A DNA stretch of 64,000 bases from contig NZ_JAUTBF010000001.1 of assembly GCF_030818955.1 (NCBI RefSeq), forward strand, positions 3,534,001 through 3,598,000. The letters are read 5' to 3'. This stretch comes from Microbacterium trichothecenolyticum (GTDB lineage Bacteria; Actinomycetota; Actinomycetes; Actinomycetales; Microbacteriaceae). Under the pieces are notes generated by a model, which saw only the letters and a list, made by a program, of their open reading frames with translations, did not search any database and was not told the DNA's origin. Shown here one piece after another: positions 41,846 through 51,038 of the stretch (position 1 is its first letter; each line of letters starts with the position of its first letter). The translations under genes and the position numbers were made by a program.

Positions 41846-42562
41846 ATGCACGGAACGGCGGGTGTCGCCCTCATCACGGGCGCCGCGAGCGGGATGGGCG
41901 CGAGCGCCGTGGCCCTCTTCCTCGAGCGGGGGTACCGCGTTCTGGGAATCGATGTGAGCTCGACCTCGGCGCCGCGCGGCTTCGACGCGTCGTACGTCTC
42001 GGTCGTCGCCGACGTCCGATCGCGGCCCGCCCTCGAAGCGGCCATCGACGACGCGCTCGAGCTCGAAGACTCCATCGACGTGGTCGCCAACATCGCGGGC
42101 GTCTACCCGCCGACGACGCTCGAGACGTACGACGAAGAGACCTTCCACCGCATCTTCGACATCAACGTGCTCGGCATCCTCAACGTCATCGCCGCGGCCC
42201 GCCCGCGGCTGGCACGCGCAGCCTCGATCGTCAACTTCGCCTCCGTCGACGCGTTCGAGGTCTCGCGCGGTCAACTGCTGTACGGCGCGTCGAAGGCGGC
42301 GGTGGTCATGCTCACCAAGTCGCTCGCCCTCGAGCTCGCCGGCGACGGCATCCGCGTCAACGGCATCGCCCCCGGGTGGGTCGCCACCCCCGGCAACGCC
42401 GCAACGGGACGAATGGATGCCGCCGCGGCATCCATTCCGCTCGGACGGGTGGCCCAGCCCGAGGAGATCGCCGCGTGGGTGTGGCTGGTCTCGCAGCCGG
42501 ACTACGGCGCGTTCCTGACGGGGGAGACCATCGTGCTCTCCGGCGGGGACGTGCTGCGATGA
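41846..42562 (+). CDS. SDR family oxidoreductase, first gene of the catabolic-type operon
   Basis: 238 residues: TGAASGMGAS cofactor loop (residues 11-20), ANIAG, catalytic Ser in NFASVDAF and Tyr-Lys in LLYGASKAAV. GGAG lies before the ATG at 41846. It is coupled to a second SDR by a four-base overlap. It probably oxidises a secondary alcohol with NAD(P). Confidence 0.9.
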   Translation: MHGTAGVALITGAASGMGASAVALFLERGYRVLGIDVSSTSAPRGFDASYVSVVADVRSRPALEAAIDDALELEDSIDVVANIAGVYPPTTLETYDEETFHRIFDINVLGILNVIAAARPRLARAASIVNFASVDAFEVSRGQLLYGASKAAVVMLTKSLALELAGDGIRVNGIAPGWVATPGNAATGRMDAAAASIPLGRVAQPEEIAAWVWLVSQPDYGAFLTGETIVLSGGDVLR

Positions 42563-43278
42563 CGGCACCGCTGGTCGTGATCACCGGCGCCGCCCGGGGG
42601 CAGGGGGCGGCTCATGCCGAGCTGCTCGCGGGCCAGGGGTACGCGGTCCTCGTCGCCGACGTCCGCGACGAAGAGGGCGAGGCCACCGCGCGACGGCTCC
42701 GCGACACGGGAGCCGATGCGACGTACCGACACCTCGACGTCACGGCCGAGGCGGACTGGTCTGCGCTCGCCGCCGACATCGGCGCCGGCGAGGCGCCGCT
42801 GCGTGGCCTGGTGAACAACGCCGGCGTCCTGCGCCATCACGCCATCGCCGAGACGTCTCTCGACGAGTGGGAGCTGCAGTTCGCGGTCAACGCGCGCAGC
42901 GCTTTCCTCGGCATCCGGGCCCTGGCGCCCCTGCTGGGCGAGGGAGGCTCGATCGTCAACGTCGCATCGACCGCCGCCCTCGTCGGCGCCCCGGGCTACG
43001 CGGCCTATTCCGCGTCGAAGGCCGCGCTGATCGGCCTCACCCGCGCCGCCGCCGTCGAACTGGCGCCGCGGGTGCGGGTCAACGTCATCTGTCCCGGCGG
43101 CGTCGCCACCGCGATGAACGACGACGAGCCCGCCGGCGGATCGAGCGCGACCGCTCCGCTCGGCCGGCGCGCCCGGGTCGATGAGATCTCGCCCCTCGTG
43201 GCCTACCTCATCGGCGACGACGCGGCTTTCATGACTGGCTCCTCCCTCACCATCGACGGCGGCTTGACCGCCGCGTGA
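42559..43278 (+). CDS. SDR family oxidoreductase, second in the operon
   Basis: 239 residues: TGAARGQGAAHA loop (residues 10-21), NNAG, Ser in NVASTAALV and Tyr-Lys in AAYSASKAAL, with the usual C-terminal FMTGSSLTIDGG. It starts inside the stop of the previous SDR (ATGA). Two tandem SDRs suggest two successive oxidations or opposite stereopreferences. Confidence 0.9.
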   Translation: MTAPLVVITGAARGQGAAHAELLAGQGYAVLVADVRDEEGEATARRLRDTGADATYRHLDVTAEADWSALAADIGAGEAPLRGLVNNAGVLRHHAIAETSLDEWELQFAVNARSAFLGIRALAPLLGEGGSIVNVASTAALVGAPGYAAYSASKAALIGLTRAAAVELAPRVRVNVICPGGVATAMNDDEPAGGSSATAPLGRRARVDEISPLVAYLIGDDAAFMTGSSLTIDGGLTAA

Positions 43279-43364
43279 GACCCGCACCACCCGCACCACG
43301 CACCCGCATCACGCACCCGACTGCTCCACCCGAATCGCTCCACCCGACCCGAAGGAACAGCCCC

Positions 43365-44237
43365 ATGAACCGCTCCCTGCCCCGTCGCTCCGTCCCCGTC
43401 CTCGCCCTGCTCACCGTCTCCGGTCTCGCCTTCGCCGGTTGCGCGTCTCCCGCGCCCGCCTCCACCGTCGCGGCCGACTGCACCCCCGCCGACGCGGGCC
43501 TGACGACCTTCACCACCGGAACCCTCACGGTCGGTGTTCCCGAGAACCCGCCGTACACCCAGACCGACGGCTCCGGTGGCGCCTCCGGCATCGAGATCGA
43601 CATCATCGAGAAGCTCGCCGCCGCCGAGTGCCTCGCCCTCAGCTACGTGCCCATCACCTACGCCAACGGCATCCCGATGATCACCGAGCAGAAGAAGACC
43701 GACATCATCACCGGCGGCTGGTACGTCACGCCCAAGCGCGCCGAGCAGGTCGGCTTCACCACGCCGACGATGTACGACACCATGGGCGTCGTCTCCAAGG
43801 ACGGCATCGACACCGTCGACCAGCTCGAGACGGTGGGTACGGTCGGTACGGGCACGGGCTTCTCGTGGAACGAGGAGCTGGCGCCCCTGCTCGGCAGCAA
43901 GCTGCAGCAGTACCCCGGCACCGTCGAGATCAAGCAGGACCTGGTCGCCGGTCGCATCCAGGCCGCTCTCGACGGCTATGCCGTCGCGGTGGCCGCCTAT
44001 GCCGACACCGACTACAAGGTCGAGCCCATCCAGGCCGACTCGCGCGTCTCGATCACGCAGTCGAAGCCGCTGATCGCCTTCCCCGTGTCGAAGGACAACG
44101 CCGCGCTGTCCGACGCTCTCAGCGCGCTCATCGACCAGTACCGCACCGACGGAACCCTCGCCGACCTGCTGGCGGCGTACAACCTGCCGGCCGACCTGCT
44201 GGTGCCCGCCGACGTCGCAGCGACCTCCATTCGATGA
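43365..44237 (+). CDS. Polar amino-acid-type ABC importer binding lipoprotein
   Basis: 290 residues: lipoprotein signal with lipobox LAFAGC (Cys26), then an SBP family 3 fold ([53 protein letters not shown]). GAAGGA precedes the ATG at 43365. It is the receptor for the ATPase and the two permeases downstream. The ligand is probably a small charged or amine-bearing molecule. Confidence 0.92.
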   Translation: MNRSLPRRSVPVLALLTVSGLAFAGCASPAPASTVAADCTPADAGLTTFTTGTLTVGVPENPPYTQTDGSGGASGIEIDIIEKLAAAECLALSYVPITYANGIPMITEQKKTDIITGGWYVTPKRAEQVGFTTPTMYDTMGVVSKDGIDTVDQLETVGTVGTGTGFSWNEELAPLLGSKLQQYPGTVEIKQDLVAGRIQAALDGYAVAVAAYADTDYKVEPIQADSRVSITQSKPLIAFPVSKDNAALSDALSALIDQYRTDGTLADLLAAYNLPADLLVPADVAATSIR

Positions 44238-44243
44238 CCCGCC

Positions 44244-44270
44244 GGGGCGCCCGCCGCGCGCGGGCGCCCC
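44244..44270 (+). terminator. Intra-operon hairpin after the binding-protein gene
   Basis: GGGGCGCCCG (44244-44253) pairs exactly with 44261-44270, with a seven-base loop, between binding protein and ATPase. No T-run. Such hairpins commonly reduce read-through or protect the upstream mRNA so that binding protein exceeds transporter subunits. Confidence 0.5.
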
Positions 44271-44289
44271 TCTCTCCGAGAGGCACCCC

Positions 44290-45072
44290 ATGCCCCAGCT
44301 GATCACCGAGGCCAACGAGCTCGCCACCGCGGGCGTCACGATCTCGCACCTGTCGAAGAGCTTCGGCAGCAACCTCGTGCTCGACGACATCTCCATGACC
44401 GTCGCACCCGGCAGCGTCACGGCGCTCATCGGGCCGTCGGGGTCGGGCAAGAGCACGCTCCTGCGGTGCGTGAACCTGCTCGAGCAGCCCGACCGGGGCA
44501 CGGTCACCGTCGGCTCGACGACCATCGAGGCCGGCGCGAAGGTCACCGACCGCGCGCTGCTCGCGCTGCGCCGTCAGGTGGGCATGGTGTTCCAGTCCTT
44601 CAACCTGTTCCCGCACATGACGGTGCTGCGCAACGTCGCCTACCCGCAGGAGAAGATCCTCGGCCGCTCGCGTGCCGAGGCCGAGGAGCGCGCCCTCACC
44701 CTGCTGGAGCGGGTCGGCCTGCGCGACAAGGCGCAGCAGCACCCCGGCCGCTGCTCCGGCGGGCAGCAGCAGCGCATCGCCATCGTGCGGGCGCTCGCCC
44801 TGAACCCCCGCGCGATGCTGTTCGACGAGCCCACGAGCGCACTCGACCCGGAGGTCGGCGTCGAGGTCCTCGCGGTGATGCGCGAGCTCGCCGACAGCGG
44901 CATGACGATGATCGTCGTCACCCACGAGATGCAGTTCGCGCGGGACGTGTCCGACCACCTCGTGGTGATGGCCGACGGTCACATCATCGAGGAGGGCGAC
45001 CCTCGCGCGATCATGGCCGCGCCGAGCCAGGAGCGCACGCGCCGCTTCCTCTCGGCCGTCCTGGAGCGCTGA
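44290..45072 (+). CDS. Polar amino-acid-type ABC importer ATPase
   Basis: 260 residues: Walker [10 protein letters not shown] (about 45-53), Q-loop [17 protein letters not shown], signature [15 protein letters not shown] and Walker [14 protein letters not shown], all canonical for GlnQ/HisP-type proteins. Signature Cys replaces the usual Leu (RCSGGQQQ). It ends one base before the first permease start. Confidence 0.94.
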   Translation: MPQLITEANELATAGVTISHLSKSFGSNLVLDDISMTVAPGSVTALIGPSGSGKSTLLRCVNLLEQPDRGTVTVGSTTIEAGAKVTDRALLALRRQVGMVFQSFNLFPHMTVLRNVAYPQEKILGRSRAEAEERALTLLERVGLRDKAQQHPGRCSGGQQQRIAIVRALALNPRAMLFDEPTSALDPEVGVEVLAVMRELADSGMTMIVVTHEMQFARDVSDHLVVMADGHIIEEGDPRAIMAAPSQERTRRFLSAVLER

Positions 45073-45073
45073 G

Positions 45074-45712
45074 GTGGAGGCCGTCGTCGCGGTCCTGCTC
45101 GGACTGCCCATGACTCTCCTCGTGACCGCCGCCGCTTTCGCGATCGGTCTGGTCGGGGGCATCCCGTTGATGCTCGGCCTGCGCTCGCGCCACCGCGTCG
45201 TGCGCCTGTCCGTGCGCTTCGTCGTCGACCTCATCCGCGGCATCCCGCCGATCGTGTGGCTGTTCGTGCTGTTCTTCGGGGTCTCGATCGGTGCGTTGCG
45301 GTTCAACGCCCTCGCGGCCGCGATCGTCGGTCTCGGGATCATCTCGGCGGCCTACCTCGCCGAGATCTACCGCGGAGGCTTCGCGACGCTCCCCGCCGGC
45401 CAGACCGAGGCGGCCCGCGCCCTGGGTCTCGGACGCCGCTCGACCTTCGTGCGGGTGCTGGCGCCGCAGGCGGCCCGCACGGCCCTGCCCTCGGTCACGA
45501 CCTTCCTGCTCGCGCTGCTGAAGGACTCCTCGATCGCGTCCACGATCGGCGTCACCGACATGGTCTTCGCCGCCAACACGTTCGTGCGCCAGAACCCCAT
45601 GACGGCCGGCCTCACCCCGTTCTTCGTCGCCGCCGCCGTGTACGTGGCGATCAGTATCCCGCTGGCCATCGTCGCCCGCCGGCTCGATGCGCGCATGAGA
45701 AGGAGCGCCTGA
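45074..45712 (+). CDS. Polar amino-acid-type ABC importer permease 1
   Basis: 212 residues with five membrane helices and the EAA loop region EAARALGLGRRSTFVRVLAPQAARTALPS near residues 115-143. The start is GTG at 45074. Its TGA overlaps the next ATG. It pairs with the 45712 protein to form a heterodimeric channel. Confidence 0.92.
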   Translation: MEAVVAVLLGLPMTLLVTAAAFAIGLVGGIPLMLGLRSRHRVVRLSVRFVVDLIRGIPPIVWLFVLFFGVSIGALRFNALAAAIVGLGIISAAYLAEIYRGGFATLPAGQTEAARALGLGRRSTFVRVLAPQAARTALPSVTTFLLALLKDSSIASTIGVTDMVFAANTFVRQNPMTAGLTPFFVAAAVYVAISIPLAIVARRLDARMRRSA

Positions 45713-46356
45713 TGGACCTCTCGCTGTACCTGCCGCGCCTGCTCGACGGACTCGGCGTCAGCCTGCAGCTCACCGCTCTCTCGGTCGTCTTCGGGTACGC
45801 CCTCGGACTCGTCTTCGCGCTCGGGGTGTCTTCCATCCACCGGGGCCTGCGCTGGCCCGCGCTCGTCGTGGTCGAGGTCGGGCGCGGCATCCCGGCTCTC
45901 GTGGTGCTGTACATCGTCTACTACGGCCTGCCCGCGGTGGGGGTGCTGTTCACCAACTTCTGGGCCGCGGCGGCCGGTCTGACCTTCACCGTCGCCGCCT
46001 ATTCGTCCGAGATGATCCGCGCCGGCATCCAGTCCGTGCCGCGTGGTCAGGGGGAGGCGGCGGCAGCGCTCGGGCTCTCGCGGCTGCCGACCTTCGCCCG
46101 GGTGATCCTCCCGCAGGGCCTGCGTTCGTCGATCCCGGCCCTCATGGGCCTGGCGATCCAGTCGTTCCAGGGGACGTCGCTGGCGTATTCGATCTCGGTC
46201 AACGAGCTGATGAGCCAGGCGTACCAGGTGAGCTCGCTCACGTTCGCGTACCTCACCGTCTACGTCGTGACCGGTGTCATCTACGCCGTGATCGCGGTTC
46301 CCGCCACGTGGGCGTCGGTGTGGGTCGAGCACCGTCTTGCGAGAGGTCACGCATGA
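45712..46356 (+). CDS. Polar amino-acid-type ABC importer permease 2
   Basis: 214 residues, five helices, EAA loop GEAAAALGLSRLPTFARVILPQGLRSSIPAL near 108-138. Both ends overlap neighbours (TGATG at the start, ATGATG at the end), showing tight coupling with permease 1 and the racemase-family gene. Confidence 0.92.
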   Translation: MDLSLYLPRLLDGLGVSLQLTALSVVFGYALGLVFALGVSSIHRGLRWPALVVVEVGRGIPALVVLYIVYYGLPAVGVLFTNFWAAAAGLTFTVAAYSSEMIRAGIQSVPRGQGEAAAALGLSRLPTFARVILPQGLRSSIPALMGLAIQSFQGTSLAYSISVNELMSQAYQVSSLTFAYLTVYVVTGVIYAVIAVPATWASVWVEHRLARGHA

Positions 46357-47156
46357 TGCGCCTGACCTGGATCGAGGCGACGGTGGGCGACCCCGCCCAC
46401 GCGCCCCTGTGGGAGCTGCTCGCGGCCCACGTCGAGCGACTGGCCGCGGGGCGCGCGCAGGTGCGGCTCCGTCACGTCGACACCGACGCCGGCGGCATCC
46501 GCACCCCGGCCAACCGACTCCTCAGCGACGCGGCCGTGCTCGCGACGGCTCTCGACGCGCACGGCGCCAGTGACGCCATCGTCGTCGGCTGCTGGGGAGC
46601 GCCGACCGCGGCCGTCCGCGACGCGGTGTCGGTCCCGGTGTCGACCCTGACGGATGCCGTGGCACGCACGGCCGGCTCTCTCGCCCGGCGCGCGGCCGTC
46701 ATCACCGTCGCCCCCGTCCTCGCGCCCTTGTTCGCCGACGACCTCGCGGCCCACGGCGCACCCGGCCTGCCCGTCACGGCCTACGCGCCCGAGTCGACCC
46801 TCGCCGACGTCACGCGCGCGGTCACCGACCCCGGTGACCTCATCGCGCGGTTCGACACCGCGGCGCGCTCCGCCGTGGAGGAGGGAGCGGATGCCGTCAT
46901 CGCGGGCTGCGCCTACCTGGGCGCCCTCTTCGCGGCGCACGGCTACACCGCCGTCGGCGGCGCCCCCGACGTGCCGGTGTGGGATCCGAACGCGCTCGCG
47001 ATGGAGCACGTGCTCTCGCTCGCACGACTCGCGGAGGCCGGTATCCGCCCGACCGACCGCGGCTACCCCCGACCCCACGGCGACCGGGCGAGAGCGCTCG
47101 CCGCCGCAGCCCGACGCCTCGACGGAACCCCGTCACCCGAAAGGACACCCGCATGA
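46353..47156 (+). CDS. Asp/Glu/hydantoin racemase family protein with both catalytic Cys
   Basis: 267 residues. Both acid/base Cys are present: C80 in IVVGCWGAPTAAVRD and C186 in AVIAGCAYLGALF. It resembles hydantoin/allantoin racemases and maleate isomerases. An N-terminal TWIEATVGDPAHAPLW replaces the common PNT motif, so the substrate may differ. It overlaps the permease stop and the FMO start. Unlike the 1388 relative, a two-base racemase mechanism is possible. Confidence 0.83.
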   Translation: MMRLTWIEATVGDPAHAPLWELLAAHVERLAAGRAQVRLRHVDTDAGGIRTPANRLLSDAAVLATALDAHGASDAIVVGCWGAPTAAVRDAVSVPVSTLTDAVARTAGSLARRAAVITVAPVLAPLFADDLAAHGAPGLPVTAYAPESTLADVTRAVTDPGDLIARFDTAARSAVEEGADAVIAGCAYLGALFAAHGYTAVGGAPDVPVWDPNALAMEHVLSLARLAEAGIRPTDRGYPRPHGDRARALAAAARRLDGTPSPERTPA

Positions 47157-48448
47157 CCCGTTACTGCGTGATCGGAGCCGGCGCGGCCGGCATCTCGACC
47201 CTCCAGCGCCTGCGCGCGGCCGGCTACGACGCCGACTGCTTCGAGAAGACCGACCGGGTCGGCGGTCACTGGCACACCGACTACGACGCGCTGCACCTCA
47301 TCACCTCGCGCGACATGACCGGCTTCGAGGGCTTCCCCATGCCGAAGGAGTACCCGCACTTCCCGCGCCGCGACCAGGTGCGCGCCTACCTCGAGTCGTA
47401 CGCGCGCGAGCACGGCCTGTACGACGTCATCCGCTTCGAGACCGCGGTGGTCTCGGTCGTGCCGCGCCCGAGCGACGGGCCCACCGGCTCGGCCGGGTGG
47501 ACGGTCACGCTCGACACCGGCGAGAGCATCGACTACGACGGCGTCTTCGTCGCGAACGGCCACCTCTGGGATCAGAAGGTCCCCGCCATCGCGGCGGACT
47601 TCACGGGGACGCAGGTGCACTCCGGCTCGTACCGCAACACCGGCGACATCGAGGGCACGCGTGTGCTCGTGGTGGGGGCGGGCAACTCCGGATGCGACCT
47701 GGCCGCCGACGCCGCGCAGCACCGGCTGGAGGTCGACATCGTCATCCGCGAGGGTGTGTACTTCCAGCCGAAGAGCTACTTCGGGGTGCCTCGGCAGGAG
47801 ATCCCCTGGATGGGGCAGTTCGCGCCCGATGAGCAGGACCTCATCGCCCGCCTGCTCGCCCGCGTGTCGATCGGCGAGGCGAAGGACTACCCGGGCCTGC
47901 CGGAGCCGGCGTACCGCACGCTCGCCGAGGGCCGCACGGTCGTGAACGAGCTGCTGCTGTACTGGGTGCAGCACGGCCGCATCGGCGTGCGCCCGGGTAT
48001 CGAGCGCATCGAGGGGCGCACCGTGCACTTCGCCGACGGCGAGGCGCGCGAATACGACACGATCCTGTGGGCGACCGGCTTCCACGCCTCGCTGCCGTTC
48101 CTCGACGACGCGCTCGTGCCGCGGCGCAACGGCGTTCCGCTGCGCTTGGCGGCCGGGATCGTCCCCGTCGGGCTCGACAAGCTGTACTACATCGGCCTCT
48201 CCGCGCCGCGCGGCCCGCAGATCCCCGTTTACGGGGTGCAGGCCGCACTCGCGCTGCGCATGCTCGCGCTGCACGAAGCCGCGCCCGGTGGATACGTGCC
48301 GCTCGCGGCATACCTCGCGGGCCTGCAGGACGACGATGATCGCATCGACATCGTGCGGGCGGTCTGGAACGACCAGCTCGCCGACACCGAGCGGCTGCTC
48401 GACGCGTTCGTGCTCGCCCAGGCGGAGCCCGCGGTCAGCCCGGTGTGA
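47153..48448 (+). CDS. Class B flavin-dependent monooxygenase (FMO family)
   Basis: 431 residues. FAD motif GAGAAG (8-13), FMO fingerprint FTGTQVHSGSY (150-160, F-x-G-x-x-x-H-x-x-x-Y), NADPH motif GAGNSG (175-180) and the later ILWATGFH. It uses NADPH and oxygen to oxidise N or S atoms, or as a Baeyer-Villiger enzyme. The fingerprint ends like an FMO rather than a type I BVMO. It starts four bases inside the racemase gene; last in the operon, ending at a hairpin. Confidence 0.9.
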   Translation: MTRYCVIGAGAAGISTLQRLRAAGYDADCFEKTDRVGGHWHTDYDALHLITSRDMTGFEGFPMPKEYPHFPRRDQVRAYLESYAREHGLYDVIRFETAVVSVVPRPSDGPTGSAGWTVTLDTGESIDYDGVFVANGHLWDQKVPAIAADFTGTQVHSGSYRNTGDIEGTRVLVVGAGNSGCDLAADAAQHRLEVDIVIREGVYFQPKSYFGVPRQEIPWMGQFAPDEQDLIARLLARVSIGEAKDYPGLPEPAYRTLAEGRTVVNELLLYWVQHGRIGVRPGIERIEGRTVHFADGEAREYDTILWATGFHASLPFLDDALVPRRNGVPLRLAAGIVPVGLDKLYYIGLSAPRGPQIPVYGVQAALALRMLALHEAAPGGYVPLAAYLAGLQDDDDRIDIVRAVWNDQLADTERLLDAFVLAQAEPAVSPV

Positions 48449-48450
48449 CG

Positions 48451-48477
48451 CGGCGCCGGGCTCAGTGCCCGGCGCCG
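48451..48477. terminator. Bidirectional hairpin between the FMO operon and the SulP gene
   Basis: CGGCGCCGGGC (48451-48461) is exactly mirrored at 48467-48477 around a five-base loop that contains the SulP stop codon. It serves both convergent transcripts. Confidence 0.65.
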
Positions 48478-49949
48478 AGACCGCCGGTCAAGCGTCTATG
48501 GAAGGCTGCGGCATCCGCGTTCATGCCCTCGAGCTCCACCGTCGTGCCGAGGTGCGCGTACTTCGTCTGCACGGCATCCAGGGCCGCGACCGTCGAGGCG
48601 TCCCACACGTGCGAACGCGAGAGGTCGATGACGACGCGCGCCGGGTCGCGGTGGTACGCGAACTTGGTGGTCAGGTCGTTGCTCGACGCGAAGAACAGCT
48701 CGCCCTCGACGACGTAGCGGGCGGTCTCGCCGTCAACGGTACGGGTGACGCTCGTCAGCGAAGCCACACGTCGCGCGAACAGCACGGCGGCGGCGACCAC
48801 GCCCACACCGACGCCGATCGCGAGGTTGTGCGTCCACACCGTGACCGCGACGGTCAGCACCATCACGACGGTCTCGCTGACCGGCATCCGGCGGAGGGTG
48901 GAGGGGCGGATGCTGTGCCAGTCGAAGGTCGCGACCGACACGACGATCATCACGGCCACGAGCACGGCCATCGGGATGATGGCCACGACGTCGCCGAACA
49001 CGAGCACGAGGATCAGCAGGAACACGCCCGCGAGGAACGTCGAGATGCGGGTGCGGGCACCCGAGGCCTTGACGTTGATCATCGTCTGGCCGATCATCGC
49101 GCAGCCGCCCATGCCGCCGAACAGGCCCGACAGCACGTTCGCGGCGCCCTGACCGAGCGACTCCCGCGTCTTGGACGACGGGGTGTCGGTGATGTCGTCG
49201 ACGAGCGCGGCGGTCATGAGCGACTCGAGCAGTCCCACGATCGCCATCGCGATGGCGAACGGGAAGATGATCGCGAGCGTGTCCAGGGTCAGCGGCACGT
49301 TCGGCAGGAGCAGGGCGGGCAGGCTCTCGGGCAGCGCGCCCTGGTCACCGACCGTCGGCACGGAGATGCCGAAGACGACCGCGGCGCCGGTCAGCAGCAC
49401 GATCGCCACGAGCGGCGCGGGCACGGCCGTGGTGAGCCGCGGCATGAGGTACATGATCGCGAGCCCCGCCGCGGCGATCGGGTAGACCGCCCACGGCACA
49501 CCGATCAGCTGCGGCACCTGCGCGGTGAAGATGAGGATGGCCAGCGCGTTCACGAACCCGACCATGACGCTGCGCGGGATGAACCGCATGAGCTTGGCGA
49601 CGCCGAGGAGGCCCAGGACGGCCTGCAGGATGCCACCGAGGATCACCGTCGCGAGCAGGTAGTCGACGCCGTGCTCACGGGCGACGGGCGCGATGACGAG
49701 CGCGATCGCCCCGGTCGCCGCCGAGATCATGGCGGGGCGACCGCCGAGGAAGGCGATCGCGACCGCCATGACGAACGACGAGAACAGCCCGAGCCGCGGG
49801 TCGACCCCCGCGATGATCGAGAACGCGATCGCCTCGGGAATGAGGGCGATGGCCACGACGAGCCCGGCGAGCACCTCGCGGGTGAGCAGGCGGGGCGAGC
49901 GGAGGGCCTGAATCACGGTCGGTTCGGGGCGTGCGGCGACGTCGGTCAT
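48462..49949 (-). CDS. SulP family anion transporter with C-terminal STAS domain
   Basis: 495 residues: 12-14 membrane helices over the first 385, including VAIALIPEAIAFSIIAGVDP, ISAATGAIALVIAPVA and GGMGGCAMIGQTMINV, then a STAS domain (about 400-490, VVIDLSRSHVWDASTVAALD). SulP proteins carry sulfate, bicarbonate or dicarboxylates. It diverges from a MerR regulator with 102 bases between. The ion is not clear from sequence. Confidence 0.93.
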   Translation of the reverse strand: MTDVAARPEPTVIQALRSPRLLTREVLAGLVVAIALIPEAIAFSIIAGVDPRLGLFSSFVMAVAIAFLGGRPAMISAATGAIALVIAPVAREHGVDYLLATVILGGILQAVLGLLGVAKLMRFIPRSVMVGFVNALAILIFTAQVPQLIGVPWAVYPIAAAGLAIMYLMPRLTTAVPAPLVAIVLLTGAAVVFGISVPTVGDQGALPESLPALLLPNVPLTLDTLAIIFPFAIAMAIVGLLESLMTAALVDDITDTPSSKTRESLGQGAANVLSGLFGGMGGCAMIGQTMINVKASGARTRISTFLAGVFLLILVLVFGDVVAIIPMAVLVAVMIVVSVATFDWHSIRPSTLRRMPVSETVVMVLTVAVTVWTHNLAIGVGVGVVAAAVLFARRVASLTSVTRTVDGETARYVVEGELFFASSNDLTTKFAYHRDPARVVIDLSRSHVWDASTVAALDAVQTKYAHLGTTVELEGMNADAAAFHRRLTGGLGAGH

Positions 49950-50002
49950 GGGGGGCTCCCGGGAAGGATGGAACCCGCGCGCGGGCGGGGAAGAATAGAG
50001 GG

Positions 50003-50045
50003 GTCGCGCTCGCGACCGAGAGAGACTCTACCGTAACGAGAGGGT
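50003..50045. promoter_or_regulatory. Possible operators between SulP and MerR genes
   Basis: A perfect palindrome GTCGCG-CT-CGCGAC (50003-50016) and a MerR-like dyad ACTCT-N11-AGGGT (50025-50045) lie between the divergent starts. Either could be the MerR binding site. Confidence 0.35.
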
Positions 50046-50051
50046 TGCGGG

Positions 50052-50435
50052 ATGGGGGATGCCATGACCGCCGCGCGCCCGATGCAGATCGGTGAGCTCG
50101 CCGAGCGTACGGGGCTGTCGATCCGCACGCTCCGCCACTACGACGAGATCGGCCTGCTGCGCCCCTCGGCGCGCACCGACGGCGGCTTCCGCCTCTACAC
50201 CGCCGACGACGAATCGCGCCTGCTGCTCATCCGGCGCATGAAGCCGCTGGGGTACTCGCTCGAGCAGATGGGGGAGCTGCTGGCCGTCGTCGACGGCCTG
50301 GATACCGACCCCGCCGACGCCACGCTCGCCGCACGGCTCGACGGCATCCGCGACGAGGCGCAGCGACGCCGCGAAGACCTGCGCCGCAAGCTCGCCGCCG
50401 CCGAGGAGTTCGTCGCCCAGCTGGAGGCGCGATGA
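50052..50435 (+). CDS. MerR family transcriptional regulator
   Basis: 127 residues. The MerR HTH and wing are IGELAERTGLSIRTLRHYDEIGLLRPSARTDGGFRLY. A long dimerisation helix forms the rest (RRREDLRRKLAAAEEFVAQLEAR), with no Cys set for metals. The ATG at 50052 has GAGGG seven bases upstream; an ATG at 50064 is an alternative. It overlaps the next gene by ATGA. It may control itself and the divergent SulP gene. Confidence 0.88.
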   Translation: MGDAMTAARPMQIGELAERTGLSIRTLRHYDEIGLLRPSARTDGGFRLYTADDESRLLLIRRMKPLGYSLEQMGELLAVVDGLDTDPADATLAARLDGIRDEAQRRREDLRRKLAAAEEFVAQLEAR

Positions 50436-51007
50436 CCGCCCACGACCTCACGCTCGAGGGCCACGGCATCCGTCTGACCCCCGCGCACCCCGACGATGCC
50501 GCCGAGGCATGGGCGTTGACGGATGCCGCGATGTGGGCCGGCATGACGACCCCGTGGCCCGCGTCGGCCGAGGCCTTCGCCGCGCACGTCGAGCGGCAGC
50601 GAGAGACGCCCGGGATGCTGGCGTTCACGGTGCGGGATGCCAAGACCTCTGGCATCCGCGGGTCGACGACGTTCTACGACTACGTGCCCGCGCAGAGGCG
50701 GGTCGAGATCGGCACGACCTGGTACGGCCGCGCCTTCCAGGGCGGGCGGACGAATCCGGCGGCGAAGCTGCTGCTGTTGGAGCACGCGTTCGACGTGTGG
50801 GGCCTCAACCGAGTCGCGCTGCGGTGCCACAGCCGGAACGACCGCAGCGCGCGCGCCATTCAGCGACTCGGCGCGGTGCCGGAGGGGCGCCTGCGCCGTC
50901 ACCGGGTGAACGGCGACGGCAGCGTCGGCGACACCCTGTACTTCTCGATCCTGCGCGAGGAGTGGCCCGCGGTCCGTGCCGGCCTCGAGGAGCGTCTGCG
51001 CGACTGA
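50432..51007 (+). CDS. GNAT acetyltransferase, RimJ/RimL-like
   Basis: 191 residues of the ribosomal-protein-type GNAT group: RLTPAHPDDAAEAWALT at the N-terminus, VEIGTTWYGRAFQGGRTNPAAKLLLLEHAF around motif A, and NDRSARAIQRLGAVPEGRLRRH. It begins in the MerR stop (ATGA). Substrate unknown, probably a protein N-terminus or aminoglycoside-like amine. Confidence 0.88.
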   Translation: MTAHDLTLEGHGIRLTPAHPDDAAEAWALTDAAMWAGMTTPWPASAEAFAAHVERQRETPGMLAFTVRDAKTSGIRGSTTFYDYVPAQRRVEIGTTWYGRAFQGGRTNPAAKLLLLEHAFDVWGLNRVALRCHSRNDRSARAIQRLGAVPEGRLRRHRVNGDGSVGDTLYFSILREEWPAVRAGLEERLRD

Positions 51008-51038
51008 GCCGACGCCGTCATCGCCTGAACCCGGGCGA

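Noticed and set aside
48288..50036. 582-codon open frame on the plus strand
   Set aside because: It is antisense to the SulP transporter and made of His/Arg/Asp-rich low-complexity sequence, a typical G/C shadow.
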